A DNA stretch of 64,000 nt from Sphingomonas cannabina (lineage in GTDB: Bacteria > Pseudomonadota > Alphaproteobacteria > Sphingomonadales > Sphingomonadaceae). Shown piece after piece: positions 9,277 through 19,485 of the stretch (the first letter of the stretch is position 1; each line of letters opens with the position of its first letter). The DNA is taken from NCBI RefSeq assembly GCF_021391395.1, contig NZ_CP090059.1, positions 372,001 to 436,000 of the forward strand, in the 5' to 3' direction. The notes under the pieces are model-generated. The model was not told where the DNA came from. It did no database searches and worked only from the letters and a program-made list of their open reading frames with translations. The position numbers were made by a program, and so were the translations under genes.

Positions 9277-12033
9277 ATGCCCCACCTCTACCTGGTCGAT
9301 GGCTCCGGCTACATCTTCCGCGCCTATCACCGGCTGCCGCCGCTCACAAACAAGCACGGCGAGCCGGTCGGCGCCGTCTACGGCTACACCACCATGCTGT
9401 GGAAGCTCGCCGACGAGCTGCACAAGGCCGAGGGGCCGACGCACATGGCGGTGATCCTCGACAAGTCCGAGCACACCTTCCGCAACGAGCTCTACGACCA
9501 GTACAAGGCACACCGCCCGCCCGCGCCCGAGGACCTGGTGCCGCAGTTCCCGATGATCCGCGACGCGACGCGCGCCTTCTCGCTGCCGTGCATCGAGGAG
9601 CAGGGCTGGGAGGCGGACGACCTCATCGCCTCCTATGCCAAGGCGGCGCTTGCGCAGGGCTGGCAGGTGACGATCGTCAGCTCCGACAAGGATCTGATGC
9701 AGCTGATCGAGCCGGGGCTCGACCTCTACGACACGATGAACAACCGCCGGCTGGGGCCGGAAGCGGTGGTCGAGAAGTTCGGCGTCGGTCCGGACAAGCT
9801 CGGCGAGGTGCTGGCGCTGATGGGCGACAGCGTCGACAACGTCCCCGGCGTGCCCGGCGTCGGCCCCAAGACCGCGGCCAAGCTGATTCTGGAACATGGC
9901 GACGTCGAAGCGGTGCTCGCCGCCGCGCCGTCGATGAAGCCGGGCAAGCTGCGCGACAACCTCATCGAACATGCCGAGATGGCGCGGCTCAGCCGCAAGC
10001 TGGTGACGCTCGCCTGCGACGTGCCGCTGCCCGATCCGCTCGATGCGCTCGAGCTCAAGGGGATACCCGATGCGCCGCTGCGCGCCTTCCTCGAGCATCA
10101 CGGTTTCCGCTCGCTGATCGCCAAGCTGTCGGCGGTGGCGGACGCGCCGGTCGAGACGCCGACGCTGCCGATCGCGCAGGAGGAGGACCCGCCCTGCGAC
10201 CACGACGCCTATGAGACGGTGGTGGACGAGGCCGCGCTCGATCGCTGGATCGAGCAGGCGCGCTACCAGGGCCATGTCGCGATCGATACCGAGACCACCG
10301 GCGTCGACGCCACCCGCGCCGAGCTGGTCGGCGTCAGCCTAGCGCTCGCGCCGAACCAGGCCTGCTACGTCCCCGTCGGCCACGGCGGCAGCGACATGTT
10401 CGCCGAGAAGCCGGTGCAGCTCGATCGCGAGCTGGTGCTGGCGCGGCTGAAGCCGCTGCTCGAGGACCCGGCGGTGCTCAAGATCGGGCACAACCTCAAA
10501 TACGACCTGATCGTGCTCGGCCGGTTGGGAATCGAGGTCGCGCCCTATGACGACACGATCGTGATGAGCTTCAACCTCGATTCGGGGCTGCACGGCCACG
10601 GCATGGACGAGCTCGCCGCGACCCACCTTTCGCACAGCTGCATCGCCTACAAGGACGTGGTCGGGACGGGCAAGAAGCAGCTCGGCTTCCACGAGGTCGA
10701 TCTCAAGGCCGCCACCCGCTACGCTGCCGAGGATGCCGACGTGACGCTCAGGCTGTGGCGCCGCTTCAAGCCGCGGCTGCCGTTCGAGAGCGTCACGCGG
10801 GTGTATGAGATGGTCGACCGGCCGCTGCCGGCGGTGATCGCCGGCATGGAGCGCGCGGGCGTCAAGGTCGATGCCGACATCCTTTCGCGGCTCTCGACCG
10901 AATTCTCGCACCAGATCGCGGCCCTCGAGGACGAGATCCACGCCATCGCCGGCTTCAAGTTCACGATCGGCAGCCCCAAGCAGCTGGGCGACGTGCTGTT
11001 CGACAAGATGGGGATCAAGGGCGGGCGCAAGGGCAAGTCGGGGGTCTATTCGACCGACGTCAACGAGCTCGAACGGATCGCCGCCGACAAGGATTCGCCC
11101 GGACGCGAGATGGTGCAGAAGGTGCTCGACTGGCGCCAGCTCACCAAATTGAAGTCGACCTACACCGACGCGCTCCAGGCGCAGATCAACCCGGCGACGG
11201 GCCGTGTCCACACCAGCTATTCGCTGACCGGCGCGCAGACCGGGCGCCTTTCCTCGACCGATCCCAATCTGCAGAACATCCCGATCCGGACCGAGGTCGG
11301 CCGGCAGATTCGCGACGCCTTCGTCGCCGAGCCAGGCAATGTCATTCTCGCCGCCGACTATTCGCAGATCGAGCTCAGGCTCGCCGCGCACATCGCTGAC
11401 GTCGATCCGCTGCGCCAGGCGTTCCTGAACGGCGACGACATCCACAACATGACGGCGATGGAGCTGTTCGGCGAACTCAACCGCGACACCCGCGCGCGGG
11501 CCAAGACGATCAACTTCGCGATCCTCTACGGCATCTCGCGCTGGGGGCTCGCCGGTCGGCTCGACGTCACGCCCGACGAGGCGCAGGCGATGATCGACCG
11601 CTATTTCGAGCGCTTCCCCGGCATCAACCGCTACATCGCCGACACGCTGAGGGAAGCCAAGGAGCGCGGCTACACCACCACGCTGTTCGGGCGGAAGACG
11701 CATTTCCCGCGCCTCAAGTCGCCCAACCCCAACGAGCGCGGCGGATCGGAACGCGCCGCGATCAACGCGCCGATCCAGGGCACCAGCGCCGACATCATCA
11801 AGCGCGCGATGGCGCGGATGGGCCCGGCGCTCGCCGCCGCAGGGCTGCCGCGTGTCCGGATGCTGATGCAGGTGCACGACGAGCTGGTGTTCGAGCTGCC
11901 CGAAAGCGATGTCGAAGCGGCGACGCCGATCATCCGCGATGTGATGGCCCGCGCTGCCGAGCCCGCGGTCGAGCTCACAGTGCCGCTCGGCATCGACATC
12001 GGCGTGGGCCCGAGCTGGGGCGCGGCGCATTGA
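9277..12033 (+). CDS. polA: DNA polymerase I
   Basis: Repair and Okazaki-fragment polymerase, 918 residues, with all three domains. The 5'-3' exonuclease/FEN domain occupies roughly residues 1-290 (LYLVDGSGYIFRAYH, SSDKDLMQL, GDSVDNVPGVPGVGPKTA). The 3'-5' exonuclease domain is about 320-520, with the metal residues intact in AIDTETTGVD and a conserved HNLKYDL. The polymerase domain makes up the rest (TGRLSSTDPNLQNIPIR, ADYSQIELRLAAH, QVHDELVFE). The DxE motif indicates that proofreading is retained. The ATG at 9277 follows a family D element, and the gene appears to be transcribed on its own. Confidence 0.98.
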   Translation: MPHLYLVDGSGYIFRAYHRLPPLTNKHGEPVGAVYGYTTMLWKLADELHKAEGPTHMAVILDKSEHTFRNELYDQYKAHRPPAPEDLVPQFPMIRDATRAFSLPCIEEQGWEADDLIASYAKAALAQGWQVTIVSSDKDLMQLIEPGLDLYDTMNNRRLGPEAVVEKFGVGPDKLGEVLALMGDSVDNVPGVPGVGPKTAAKLILEHGDVEAVLAAAPSMKPGKLRDNLIEHAEMARLSRKLVTLACDVPLPDPLDALELKGIPDAPLRAFLEHHGFRSLIAKLSAVADAPVETPTLPIAQEEDPPCDHDAYETVVDEAALDRWIEQARYQGHVAIDTETTGVDATRAELVGVSLALAPNQACYVPVGHGGSDMFAEKPVQLDRELVLARLKPLLEDPAVLKIGHNLKYDLIVLGRLGIEVAPYDDTIVMSFNLDSGLHGHGMDELAATHLSHSCIAYKDVVGTGKKQLGFHEVDLKAATRYAAEDADVTLRLWRRFKPRLPFESVTRVYEMVDRPLPAVIAGMERAGVKVDADILSRLSTEFSHQIAALEDEIHAIAGFKFTIGSPKQLGDVLFDKMGIKGGRKGKSGVYSTDVNELERIAADKDSPGREMVQKVLDWRQLTKLKSTYTDALQAQINPATGRVHTSYSLTGAQTGRLSSTDPNLQNIPIRTEVGRQIRDAFVAEPGNVILAADYSQIELRLAAHIADVDPLRQAFLNGDDIHNMTAMELFGELNRDTRARAKTINFAILYGISRWGLAGRLDVTPDEAQAMIDRYFERFPGINRYIADTLREAKERGYTTTLFGRKTHFPRLKSPNPNERGGSERAAINAPIQGTSADIIKRAMARMGPALAAAGLPRVRMLMQVHDELVFELPESDVEAATPIIRDVMARAAEPAVELTVPLGIDIGVGPSWGAAH

Positions 12034-12057
12034 TACTGGTGCGAATCCAGCCCCCTC

Positions 12058-12143
12058 CACCGTTCGTGCTGAGCTTGTCGAAGCACCGCCCTTCTTCTCT
12101 CGGAAGTGAAGGACGGCCCTTCGACAAGCTCAGGGCGAACGGG
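12058..12143. repeat. Palindromic element, family B (paired arms)
   Basis: The arms are 12058-12088 (CGTTCGTGCTGAGCTTGTCG) and 12112-12143 (CTTCGACAAGCTCAGGGCGA), with a spacer of only about 25 bases containing CTTCTTCTCTC. This is the most compact family B copy. It shows the basic unit to which the GIY-YIG-containing version at 27422-27783 can be compared. Confidence 0.88.
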
Positions 12144-12162
12144 GTTGGTGAAGTAGCCGCAC

Positions 12163-13680
12163 ATGGCTGAATCCCAACAAGACATCGCCGCGCTCGCCAA
12201 GGGCGGGCGTACCAACATCCTCGGCTTCGTGCTGCGGCTGGCTGCACGCCTGCCGTTCCTGTTCATTGCCGGCCGTCTCTACGGGCCGGAGATCGTCGGC
12301 CGCTTCGCGCTCGCGGTGCTGGTGGTCGAATTCGTGGCGATGATCGCGACATTGGGCCTGAAGCGCGGCCTCGCGCAGGCGCTGACCTCGACCGACCGGC
12401 CGCACGTCCATGTCGTGTGGGACGCGATGGCGGTGGCGTTCGGCGCTTCGGTGCTGGGGTCGGCGGTGCTGTTCGCCTTTCCGCAGGCGATGTATCCCAA
12501 CAGCCAGGTGATCGGCTTCGAGCGGCTGCTACCCTGCATCGTCTTCGCCATCGCTTGGTCCGACGTGAGCCTTGCCGCGCTCGCCTATCGCATGAACGTG
12601 AAGGCGAGCGTCACCGCGCGCGCGGTAGTCGAGCCCTGGACGATCAGCATCGCGGCCTGGGCGCTCTATTATGTCTCGTCGCGCGACGGGCTGATCCTGG
12701 CCTATGTGCTGTCGATGCTGGCGGCGCTCACCGCGTCGCTGGTGCCGTTCGTCAAGAGCTACGGCCTGCCCTATGGCTGGTCGCCGCATATCGCCTCGAT
12801 GTTCGCGCTCGCGCGGCGCAACGCCCCGCTCGCCGGCGCCGATGCGATCGAATGGGGGACGCGCAACGTCGACCGCTTCATCCTGGGCATCATGTTCGCA
12901 CCGTCGATCGTCGGCATCTATTACATGGCGCAGCAGGTCGCCTCGCTGCCGCAGAAGCTCAAGACCAGCTTCGATCCGGTGCTGGGGCCGGTGATCACCC
13001 AGAGCCTCAAGGAGGGCGATCGCGCCGCCGTCGCCAAGCAGGTGCGGCAGGTCGGCTTCTGGATCATGGCGGCGCAGGGCTGCCTCGCACTGATGGGGTC
13101 GATCCCGGGCGAGGCGGTGATGGGCATCGTCGGGCCGCAGTTCGTCGCGGGCACCGCCGCGCTTGCCTTCCTGCTGATCGCGGAGGTGCTCGCCTCGACT
13201 GGCGCGGTGTGCGAATCGGCGCTGGTCTATGTCGCGCGCCACCGCAACCTGATGATCTCGATCGGGGTGCTGCTGTTCCAGATCGTGCTGAGCTTCGTGC
13301 TGATCCTGGCGATGCGCGGTCTCGGCTGGCCGATCAATTATCAGGCGGCGGGCGTCGCGGTGGCGCTGATGGTGGCGGTGCTCGCCGGGTCGGTGGTGAA
13401 GGCGAATTTCCTCTCGCATCTGCTGAAGGCGCCCGTCGCCGGCTGGCGGTGGCCGCTGGTGTGGGCGGCGCTGGCGGCGATCGTGGTCGGCTGGATGTTC
13501 ACCACCCTGCCCAAGCGCTTCGAATGGGCCGAGCTGGTGATCGGCGAGCCGATGATCGCGCTCACCTATCTCTTCATATTGTGGAAATGGGCGTTCGGCC
13601 CGGAGGACCGCGCGTTATTCCGCAAGGTGCCCCGCGCCGAGGCGATCGACCTCAAGGAGACAGCGGCGACGGGGCATTAG
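12163..13680 (+). CDS. Oligosaccharide flippase / polysaccharide export membrane protein
   Basis: A 505-residue integral membrane protein of the MATE/Wzx-like flippase superfamily. About a dozen hydrophobic segments spread over the whole length, with few charged residues between them. The N-terminal region with NILGFVLRLAARLPFLFIAGRLYG and the central GADAIEWGTRNVDRFILGIMF, SIVGIYYMAQQVASLPQKLK are typical of lipid-linked polysaccharide translocases. It probably flips a lipid-linked saccharide across the inner membrane for capsule, exopolysaccharide or lipopolysaccharide assembly. No glycosyltransferases flank it, so the substrate is unknown. Confidence 0.88.
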   Translation: MAESQQDIAALAKGGRTNILGFVLRLAARLPFLFIAGRLYGPEIVGRFALAVLVVEFVAMIATLGLKRGLAQALTSTDRPHVHVVWDAMAVAFGASVLGSAVLFAFPQAMYPNSQVIGFERLLPCIVFAIAWSDVSLAALAYRMNVKASVTARAVVEPWTISIAAWALYYVSSRDGLILAYVLSMLAALTASLVPFVKSYGLPYGWSPHIASMFALARRNAPLAGADAIEWGTRNVDRFILGIMFAPSIVGIYYMAQQVASLPQKLKTSFDPVLGPVITQSLKEGDRAAVAKQVRQVGFWIMAAQGCLALMGSIPGEAVMGIVGPQFVAGTAALAFLLIAEVLASTGAVCESALVYVARHRNLMISIGVLLFQIVLSFVLILAMRGLGWPINYQAAGVAVALMVAVLAGSVVKANFLSHLLKAPVAGWRWPLVWAALAAIVVGWMFTTLPKRFEWAELVIGEPMIALTYLFILWKWAFGPEDRALFRKVPRAEAIDLKETAATGH

Positions 13681-13687
13681 CGGTTAA

Positions 13688-13764
13688 GTGCTCCTGCGAA
13701 GGCAGGAGCCCTGGATCACAGGCCGTCTCGCTTGCGGCCTGCGCTCCTGCCTTCGCAGGAGCAC
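13688..13764. repeat. Palindromic element, family E (paired arms)
   Basis: The arm GTGCTCCTGCGAAGGCAGGA at 13688 faces TCCTGCCTTCGCAGGAGCAC ending at 13764, with an inner CAGGCCGTCTCGCTTGCGGCCTG hairpin. It lies between two convergent genes (the flippase and purH) and could terminate both. Relatives are at 33811-33893 (diverged) and 60462-60539. Confidence 0.86.
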
Positions 13765-13772
13765 CGGGTCCG

Positions 13773-15356
13773 CTAGTGGCGGAAATGCCGCATCCCGGTG
13801 AACACCATTGCGAGCCCCGCTTCGTCGGCGGCGGCGATCACTTCCTCGTCGCGGATCGATCCGCCCGGCTGGATCACCGCCGTCGCGCCCGCCTCGACCG
13901 CCGCGAGCAATCCGTCGGCGAAGGGGAAGAAAGCATCGGAGGCGACCGCCGATCCGATCGTGCGCGGCTGGGCCCAGCCGGCCTTGTCGGCGGCGTCCTT
14001 CGCTTTCCAGGCGGCGATGCGCGCCGATTCGAGGCGGTTCATCTGCCCTGCGCCGATGCCGGCGGTGGCGCCGTCCTTGGCGTAGACGATCGCGTTCGAC
14101 TTGACGTGCTTGGCGACCGTCCAGGCGAAGCGGCAGTCGGCGAGCTCCTGCGCCGTCGGCGCGCGCCGGGTCACCACCTTGAGGTCGAGCTCGGAGACGG
14201 TCCCGTTGTCGCGGGTCTGCACCAGCCAGCCGCCGGCGATCGACCGGGCGGTGAGGCCGAGCCGCGCGGGATCGGGCAGCTCGCCAGTCAAGAGCAGCCG
14301 GAGGTTCTTCTTGGCCGCGAACAGCGCCAGCGCCTCCTCGTCGGCGTCGGGCGCCACCACCACTTCGGTGAAGATGCCGGTGATCGCGCGCGCGGTCTCG
14401 GCATCGAGCGGCCGGTTGAGCGCGATGATGCCGCCGAACGCGGACACCGTGTCGCAGGCGAAGGCCTCGGCATAGGCCTTGGCCAGCATGTCCGCGGTGG
14501 CGACGCCGCAGGGATTGGCGTGCTTGACGATGACGACGGTCGGCTCGGCGTCGCGGAACTCGCTCACCAGCTCGAGCGCGGCGTCGGCGTCGTTGTAGTT
14601 GTTGTAGCTGAGCTCCTTGCCCTGCACCTGCCGCGCCTGGCCGATGCCCCGCGCGCCAGAGCCGCCCTGGGTGTAGAACGCCGCTTGCTGGTGCGGGTTC
14701 TCGCCGTAGCGCAGCGCCTGTCCGCGCTTGAGCGCGATCGGCAGTGCCTCGGGGAAAGCCTCGCCCTGGTCGGCGAAGGCGAACCAGCTCGCGATCGCCG
14801 CGTCATAGGCGGCGGTCGCGGCATAGGCCTTGGCCGCGAGCCGCTTGCGCGTGGCGAGGCTGGTGCCGCCGGCCTCCAGCTCGCCGATCACCACGGCATA
14901 GTCCGCGGGATCGGTCACGATCGCCACCGCGGCATGGTTCTTCGCCGCCGAACGCACCATTGACGGACCGCCGATGTCGATGTTCTCGATGATCTCGTCG
15001 CGGTCCGAGCCCTTCGCCACCGTCTGGACGAAGGGATAGAGGTTGACCACCACCAGGTCGATCGCGCCGATGCCGTGCTCGGCCATCGAGGCGACGTGCT
15101 CGGGATTGTCGCGCACCGCGAGCAGGCCGCCGTGCACCACCGGATGCAGCGTCTTGACGCGGCCGTCCATCATCTCGGGAAAGCCGGTGAGGTCGGAGAT
15201 GTCGCGCACCGTCAGCCCCGCCTCGCGCAGCGCCTTCGCCGTGCCGCCGGTCGACACCAGCTCGACGCCGCGGCGCGCGAGCGCCTCGGCGAGCTCGACG
15301 ATGCCGCTCTTGTCGGAGACGGAGAGCAGCGCGCGCTTGATCGGAACCTGGTCCAT
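13773..15356 (-). CDS. purH: Bifunctional AICAR transformylase/IMP cyclohydrolase
   Basis: Performs the last two steps of de novo purine synthesis: formylation of AICAR and cyclisation to IMP. The 527-residue length is normal. The N-terminal cyclohydrolase domain starts [20 protein letters not shown] and includes [13 protein letters not shown]; the C-terminal transformylase shows [24 protein letters not shown] and the ending [17 protein letters not shown]. The ATG at 15356 is the only start compatible with the domain; the frame upstream of it is antisense noise. It follows the heparinase-like gene by 8 bases, so it probably lies in the rpe operon. Confidence 0.97.
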   Translation of the reverse strand: MDQVPIKRALLSVSDKSGIVELAEALARRGVELVSTGGTAKALREAGLTVRDISDLTGFPEMMDGRVKTLHPVVHGGLLAVRDNPEHVASMAEHGIGAIDLVVVNLYPFVQTVAKGSDRDEIIENIDIGGPSMVRSAAKNHAAVAIVTDPADYAVVIGELEAGGTSLATRKRLAAKAYAATAAYDAAIASWFAFADQGEAFPEALPIALKRGQALRYGENPHQQAAFYTQGGSGARGIGQARQVQGKELSYNNYNDADAALELVSEFRDAEPTVVIVKHANPCGVATADMLAKAYAEAFACDTVSAFGGIIALNRPLDAETARAITGIFTEVVVAPDADEEALALFAAKKNLRLLLTGELPDPARLGLTARSIAGGWLVQTRDNGTVSELDLKVVTRRAPTAQELADCRFAWTVAKHVKSNAIVYAKDGATAGIGAGQMNRLESARIAAWKAKDAADKAGWAQPRTIGSAVASDAFFPFADGLLAAVEAGATAVIQPGGSIRDEEVIAAADEAGLAMVFTGMRHFRH

Positions 15357-15364
15357 GGACGTCC

Positions 15365-17101
15365 TTACTTCGATCGGTGGAACCACCAGCTCACGCTCGT
15401 CCCGCCGGCGGGCGTTTCCCCGTTGACGACGAGCTGCTGGGTCGGATGGGGGCGGCCGTCGCCGTCGATCCACACGCTCTCCTCGAGCGCGAGGCCGGCG
15501 CCGCGGCAGCGGAACTGCCAGAGGAGGTTGCCGGGGAGCCGCAGCAGCGCGGCTTGGCCGTCGGCGGTCATCGCGGCCTCGACATGCGGGGCGAGATGGA
15601 AGCGGATCGCGAACGGCGTGGCTGCGGTGGCGCGCTTGCGCCCGGCGGGCACCAGCATGTCCTCGCCGCGCAGGTCGCGCCCGTCCCCGCTGAGCGCCAG
15701 CGTGCGGCGGTGGACGAAGCCGAAGCGGCGGACATAGCCGTCGTGGCTTGCCTCGATCCGGCTGACGGTGTCGCTTTCGGCGCGCGCCAGCTCGACCTCG
15801 GCCACGCCCTTGCCGAGCGCGCCGTCGGGCAGCACCGCGGTCGAGTTGGAGTCGGCAAGCACCAGGGTCGAATGGGCGGCGGTAGTGCGCAGCCCCTCGA
15901 TCAGCGCGGCCGGCAGCGTCGCGTTGGCAATGCGCCCGCCGCCGCAATTGACGATGATGCGGTGCGGCCCGTCCGAAAGCTCGAAGGCCAGCGTCGAGGC
16001 GCAGCCCCCCTCCGCCACGCGCGCGACCGGCGGCGGGGCGGCATCGACGATCAGCAGGGTCGATTGCGCCGAGAGCCGCTGGTATCCCCATTCGCGCGCC
16101 TGCTTGAGCGGCCGCGTGCGCACGCCGGAGGCGGTGACGATCGCCTCGATCGTATCGCCGGCGATCGGGCCGCTGCCCTGCCAGCTGGCGAGCCCGCGGT
16201 CGCCGTGGCACAGCCCAAGCAGCGGCGGCACCAGCGCCGCGATCGCGCCGGTCATCTCGGCGAGCGGCTCCACGCGCCGCGCGGCATAGACCTCGCGCAG
16301 CGCGACCAGCAGCATCAGCGCATCGAGCTGCCCCGCCGGCGAGCGGCCGAGCGTGCCGCCGTCGCCGGTGATCGAGGCGGCGAGCGCGCGGGCGAGCCCC
16401 GCCTCGCCGACCGCGCGCCGCGTCTCGCCGCCGGCGATCATCAGCCCCGCCGCGACCACGCCGCACCAGGCGGCGATCCGCGCCGGCCCCGGCGGCACCC
16501 GGTCGGCGGTGCGCTCGGCATGGCGCACGCCGCGGGCGAGCGTGTGGAGCACGCTGGAGCGATAGACGAGGTCGTTCGACGACAGGATCAGCGGCGCATG
16601 CGCGATCCAGGCGAGCACGCGGCGCCCGACCAGGTCGGCGCGCCATGCCGGATCGGAGACCTTCTCGGCATGGGCGGCGAGCCAGCGGCGCGTGAGCGCC
16701 TCGGCGATCGGGACCGCCTGGTCGCGCGTGGCGACGGTGGACAGGTCGCGCAGCCAGCCGAAGCCGTGGAGATAGGCGGCGAAATCGGTCGAGACGTCCG
16801 GCCGCGCGAGGTCGAGCGTGTCGACGGACCGGCGCTCGCCGCGGAACATCACCATCGCCTTGAGCAGTGCGTGGCCGCGCGCCGGATCGCCGAGGAAGGG
16901 ATCGTCGGCCACCGCGAGCAGCCGCAGCGGATGGCGCCCGCTGAGGGCGAGCCGGTGGAACGGCGTGCGCCAGGCGAGGCGCTGGAACCGGTCGGCGATG
17001 CGGTCGGCGAGCGACAGCCCCTTGTCGCCGCCGACGCGGATCAGCCTCCTGCCCTGGTCGATCGTGTCGGGGCCGGGCCGGGTCGGGTCGTCGGCGCTCA
17101 C
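15365..17101 (-). CDS. Heparinase II/III family protein
   Basis: A 578-residue protein with an alpha-helical N-terminal half and a beta-rich C-terminal half containing the heparinase II/III signature ([54 protein letters not shown]). Family members are polysaccharide lyases acting on uronate-containing chains. There is no obvious export signal at the N-terminus, so its location and substrate are unclear. The GTG at 17101 overlaps the rpe stop in a GTGA, which fixes the start. It sits between rpe and purH, an unexpected place for a lyase. It may act on a cell-envelope glycan, which is inference. Confidence 0.85.
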   Translation of the reverse strand: MSADDPTRPGPDTIDQGRRLIRVGGDKGLSLADRIADRFQRLAWRTPFHRLALSGRHPLRLLAVADDPFLGDPARGHALLKAMVMFRGERRSVDTLDLARPDVSTDFAAYLHGFGWLRDLSTVATRDQAVPIAEALTRRWLAAHAEKVSDPAWRADLVGRRVLAWIAHAPLILSSNDLVYRSSVLHTLARGVRHAERTADRVPPGPARIAAWCGVVAAGLMIAGGETRRAVGEAGLARALAASITGDGGTLGRSPAGQLDALMLLVALREVYAARRVEPLAEMTGAIAALVPPLLGLCHGDRGLASWQGSGPIAGDTIEAIVTASGVRTRPLKQAREWGYQRLSAQSTLLIVDAAPPPVARVAEGGCASTLAFELSDGPHRIIVNCGGGRIANATLPAALIEGLRTTAAHSTLVLADSNSTAVLPDGALGKGVAEVELARAESDTVSRIEASHDGYVRRFGFVHRRTLALSGDGRDLRGEDMLVPAGRKRATAATPFAIRFHLAPHVEAAMTADGQAALLRLPGNLLWQFRCRGAGLALEESVWIDGDGRPHPTQQLVVNGETPAGGTSVSWWFHRSK

Positions 17102-17754
17102 TGTCCGCGCAGGGCCCGGATGTTGTCGGCGTAGCGGTCCGTGCCGCCGGCGAAGGTGGCGGTGCCGGCGACCAGCACGTCGGCGCCGGCATCGATGCAT
17201 TGCCGCGCGGTGGTGCGGTCGACGCCGCCATCGACCTCCAGGTCGATCGCGCGGCCCGAGGCGTCGATCAGCTTGCGGATCGCCGCGATCTTGCGCAGCT
17301 GGCTGGCGATGAAGCTCTGTCCGCCGAAGCCGGGGTTGACGCTCATCACCAGGATTAGGTCGACGTCGTCGATCAGATAGTCGAGGGCGGCAACCGGCGT
17401 CGCCGGATTGAGCACCACGCCCGCCCGCTTGCCGAGCGCCTTGATCCGCTGCACCGATCGGTGGATGTGCGGGCCGGCCTCCGGATGCACGGTGATGATG
17501 TCCGCGCCCGCCTCGGCGAAGGCGTCGAGGAACGGATCGACCGGCGAGATCATCAGATGGACATCGAACGGCTTGGCCGTGTGGGGACGCAGCGCCTTCA
17601 CCACGCCGGGGCCGATGGTGATGTTGGGCACGAAATGGCCGTCCATCACGTCGACATGGATCCAGTCGGCCCCCGCCGCATCGATCGCGCGGATTTCCTC
17701 GCCAAGACGGGCGAAATCGGCGGAGAGGATCGAAGGGGCGATGCGGACGGGCAT
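17098..17754 (-). CDS. rpe: Ribulose-phosphate 3-epimerase
   Basis: Interconverts ribulose 5-phosphate and xylulose 5-phosphate in the pentose phosphate pathway. The 218-residue TIM barrel is complete: the start [17 protein letters not shown], the metal-binding [30 protein letters not shown] and the C-terminal DGGVDRTTA are all present. The ATG at 17754 was preferred to one 12 codons upstream, because the family begins close to APSILSADF. It overlaps the heparinase-like gene by 4 bases, so the two are translationally coupled. Confidence 0.97.
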   Translation of the reverse strand: MPVRIAPSILSADFARLGEEIRAIDAAGADWIHVDVMDGHFVPNITIGPGVVKALRPHTAKPFDVHLMISPVDPFLDAFAEAGADIITVHPEAGPHIHRSVQRIKALGKRAGVVLNPATPVAALDYLIDDVDLILVMSVNPGFGGQSFIASQLRKIAAIRKLIDASGRAIDLEVDGGVDRTTARQCIDAGADVLVAGTATFAGGTDRYADNIRALRGQ

Positions 17755-17844
17755 CCGAGGAGCCTCTAGCACGCATGCGCCGAGGGGCAAGGCTTGGTCG
17801 AGGGTGGGTCTATATTCGGATCGGTGAGAAGTGCGGTCTTTTCT

Positions 17845-17976
17845 ATCCTCCCCCGCCAGGGGGAGGTGGCACGCGAAGCGTGACGGAGGGGGAGGATGGC
17901 GATCCGTTACCGGCGTGCTTCCTCCCCCTCCGTCAGCCTATGGCTGACACCTCCCCCTTGCGGGGGAGGATTGAAG
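17845..17976. repeat. Palindromic element, family C (paired arms)
   Basis: Begins CCTCCCCCGCCAGGGGGAGG and ends with CCTCCCCCTTGCGGGGGAGG, with inner GGCACGCGAAGCGTGACGGA and GTCAGCCTATGGCTGAC hairpins. It fills most of the 260-base gap between rsmB and rpe; the remainder of that gap shows nothing else that I recognise. It is more similar to the copy at 56411-56545 than to the one at 8149-8278. Confidence 0.86.
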
Positions 17977-18014
17977 GGGGACAGCACCTCCAACTGCCTG
18001 AATATCGATCCGCC

Positions 18015-19289
18015 CTAGCCGGTCCGCATCATCCGCGCGATGAAGAAGCCGTCGAGCCCGCCCGCGTCAGCCATCATTCCCGGCAGCGTGCGCACCCAGC
18101 CGCGCGGATGGGCGACGAGATCGTCGGGCAGCTCGTCGGCGAGCACCGGATCGATCGCGAAGTCGCGCCGCTCGCCCAGGAAGCGCTCGAGCTGCGCCTC
18201 GCCCTCGCTCGGCTCCAGCGAGCAGGTGGCGTAGACCAGCAGCCCGCCGGGGCGCACCCAGTCCGCGGCGCGCGCGAGCAGTGCCCCCTGCAGCTCGGCC
18301 ATCTCGGCAATCAGGCGCGGCGTCACGCGATGGAGCACGTCGGGATGACGGCGGAAGATGCCGGTCGCGCTGCACGGCGCGTCGAGCAGCACCGCGTCAT
18401 AGGACTCGCTCGGCGCCCATCGCAGCGCATCGGCGGCGATCACTTCGGCGGCGAGGCCGGTACGGGCGAGGTTGTCGCGAAGTCGCGCGAGACGACTTTC
18501 GGAGATGTCGAGCGAGGTCACGCGCCAGCCTGCCGCCGCCAGCTGGAGCGTCTTGCCGCCCGGCGCGGCGCAGAGATCCAGCGCCCGCCCATCCCCGCCG
18601 CCGATCAGCCGCGCCGGGAGCGAGGCGGCGAGGTCCTGGACCCACCAGCCGCCCTCGGCATAGCCGGGCAGTCCCGGCACCGCAGCGCCGTCGGCGAGCC
18701 GGCGATGGCGGGGGAGCAGCGACAGCCCGTCCGGCGCCATGACGTCATCGGCCTTGAGCGTGAGATCGAGCGGCGGCGGCGCGGCGATGGCGTGGCGGGC
18801 GCCCGTCACCACCGCCTCGCCCCAGGCCTCGCGCCAGCGGACGGCCGCCTCCTCGGGCAGCGTCGGCAGCGCCGGCAGCGTCGCACCGCGGCGGGTCAGC
18901 GTGCCGAACACGCCGTGCACCAGCCGGCGCGGGCCGCCGTCGACCAGCGGCAGCGTGGTGGCGATCGCTGCATGGGGCGGCGTGCCGAGCGCGAACGCCT
19001 GCACCAGGGCGATGCGGAGCACCGTGCGCGCCTTGGCGTCGCCGGGGAGCGGCTGGCGCGTCGCCGAGTCGATCAGCGCGTCGAGGTCGGGCAGGCGCCG
19101 CAACGCCTCCGCGGCGATGGCGTGGGCAAAGGCGCGGTCGTCGGCGCGTTCGATGCCCTGGGTGGCGGCCGGAAAGGCTTGCTCGATCGCCTGACCGCGT
19201 CTCAGCACAGCATCGAGCAGCCGGAGTGCGGCACGACGGGCGGGGACACCGGCCGGATCGGCCTTGATCGGGGACTTGGGTGGGCGCAT
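18015..19289 (-). CDS. rsmB: 16S rRNA (cytosine(967)-C(5))-methyltransferase
   Basis: Methylates a cytosine of 16S rRNA using S-adenosylmethionine. It has 424 residues. An N-terminal NusB-like helical domain (about 15-150) precedes the catalytic domain, which shows the SAM motif DLCAAPGGKTLQLA, the DAPCSATGIFRRHPD motif with one catalytic cysteine, and YATCSLEPSE with the other. The ATG at 19289 was chosen over one 10 codons upstream, since that one lies within the divergent DUF1674 gene. Only 9 bases separate the two divergent start codons. A repeat element separates it from rpe. Confidence 0.95.
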   Translation of the reverse strand: MRPPKSPIKADPAGVPARRAALRLLDAVLRRGQAIEQAFPAATQGIERADDRAFAHAIAAEALRRLPDLDALIDSATRQPLPGDAKARTVLRIALVQAFALGTPPHAAIATTLPLVDGGPRRLVHGVFGTLTRRGATLPALPTLPEEAAVRWREAWGEAVVTGARHAIAAPPPLDLTLKADDVMAPDGLSLLPRHRRLADGAAVPGLPGYAEGGWWVQDLAASLPARLIGGGDGRALDLCAAPGGKTLQLAAAGWRVTSLDISESRLARLRDNLARTGLAAEVIAADALRWAPSESYDAVLLDAPCSATGIFRRHPDVLHRVTPRLIAEMAELQGALLARAADWVRPGGLLVYATCSLEPSEGEAQLERFLGERRDFAIDPVLADELPDDLVAHPRGWVRTLPGMMADAGGLDGFFIARMMRTG

Positions 19290-19298
19290 TGGGCCTCT

Positions 19299-19463
19299 AT
19301 GGCCCAACGCCCGCCGCATGTGAAACCGCCCGCCGACTGGCCGCCGCCCAGCCCTCCCGTGCCCACGCCCGAACCGCTGGTCCGTCCCGACGCCGATCCG
19401 CTCGGCAAAGACCCGGTCCGCTACGGCGATTGGGAGCGGAACGGGATCGCGGTGGACTTCTGA
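19299..19463 (+). CDS. DUF1674 protein (SDHAF4-like)
   Basis: A 54-residue proline-rich protein ending in RYGDWERNGIAVDF, the recognisable C-terminal signature of DUF1674. This is the family of the mitochondrial assembly factor SDHAF4/Sdh8, which protects the flavinylated succinate dehydrogenase subunit. It is too short for most ORF filters, but the conserved C-terminus makes it convincing. It is divergent from rsmB with 9 bases between start codons and ends 22 bases from the gcvPB stop. A role in succinate dehydrogenase assembly is inferred from the family only; no sdh gene is in the window. Confidence 0.88.
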   Translation: MAQRPPHVKPPADWPPPSPPVPTPEPLVRPDADPLGKDPVRYGDWERNGIAVDF

Positions 19464-19485
19464 GCCGCGCCGCTATCGAACGCTG

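Noticed and set aside
15357..17231. Extension of the purH reading frame far upstream, to a fused protein of over 1100 residues
   Set aside because: The extra part lies over the heparinase-like gene in another frame and is a low-complexity Arg/Ala shadow. purH has its own ATG at 15356.
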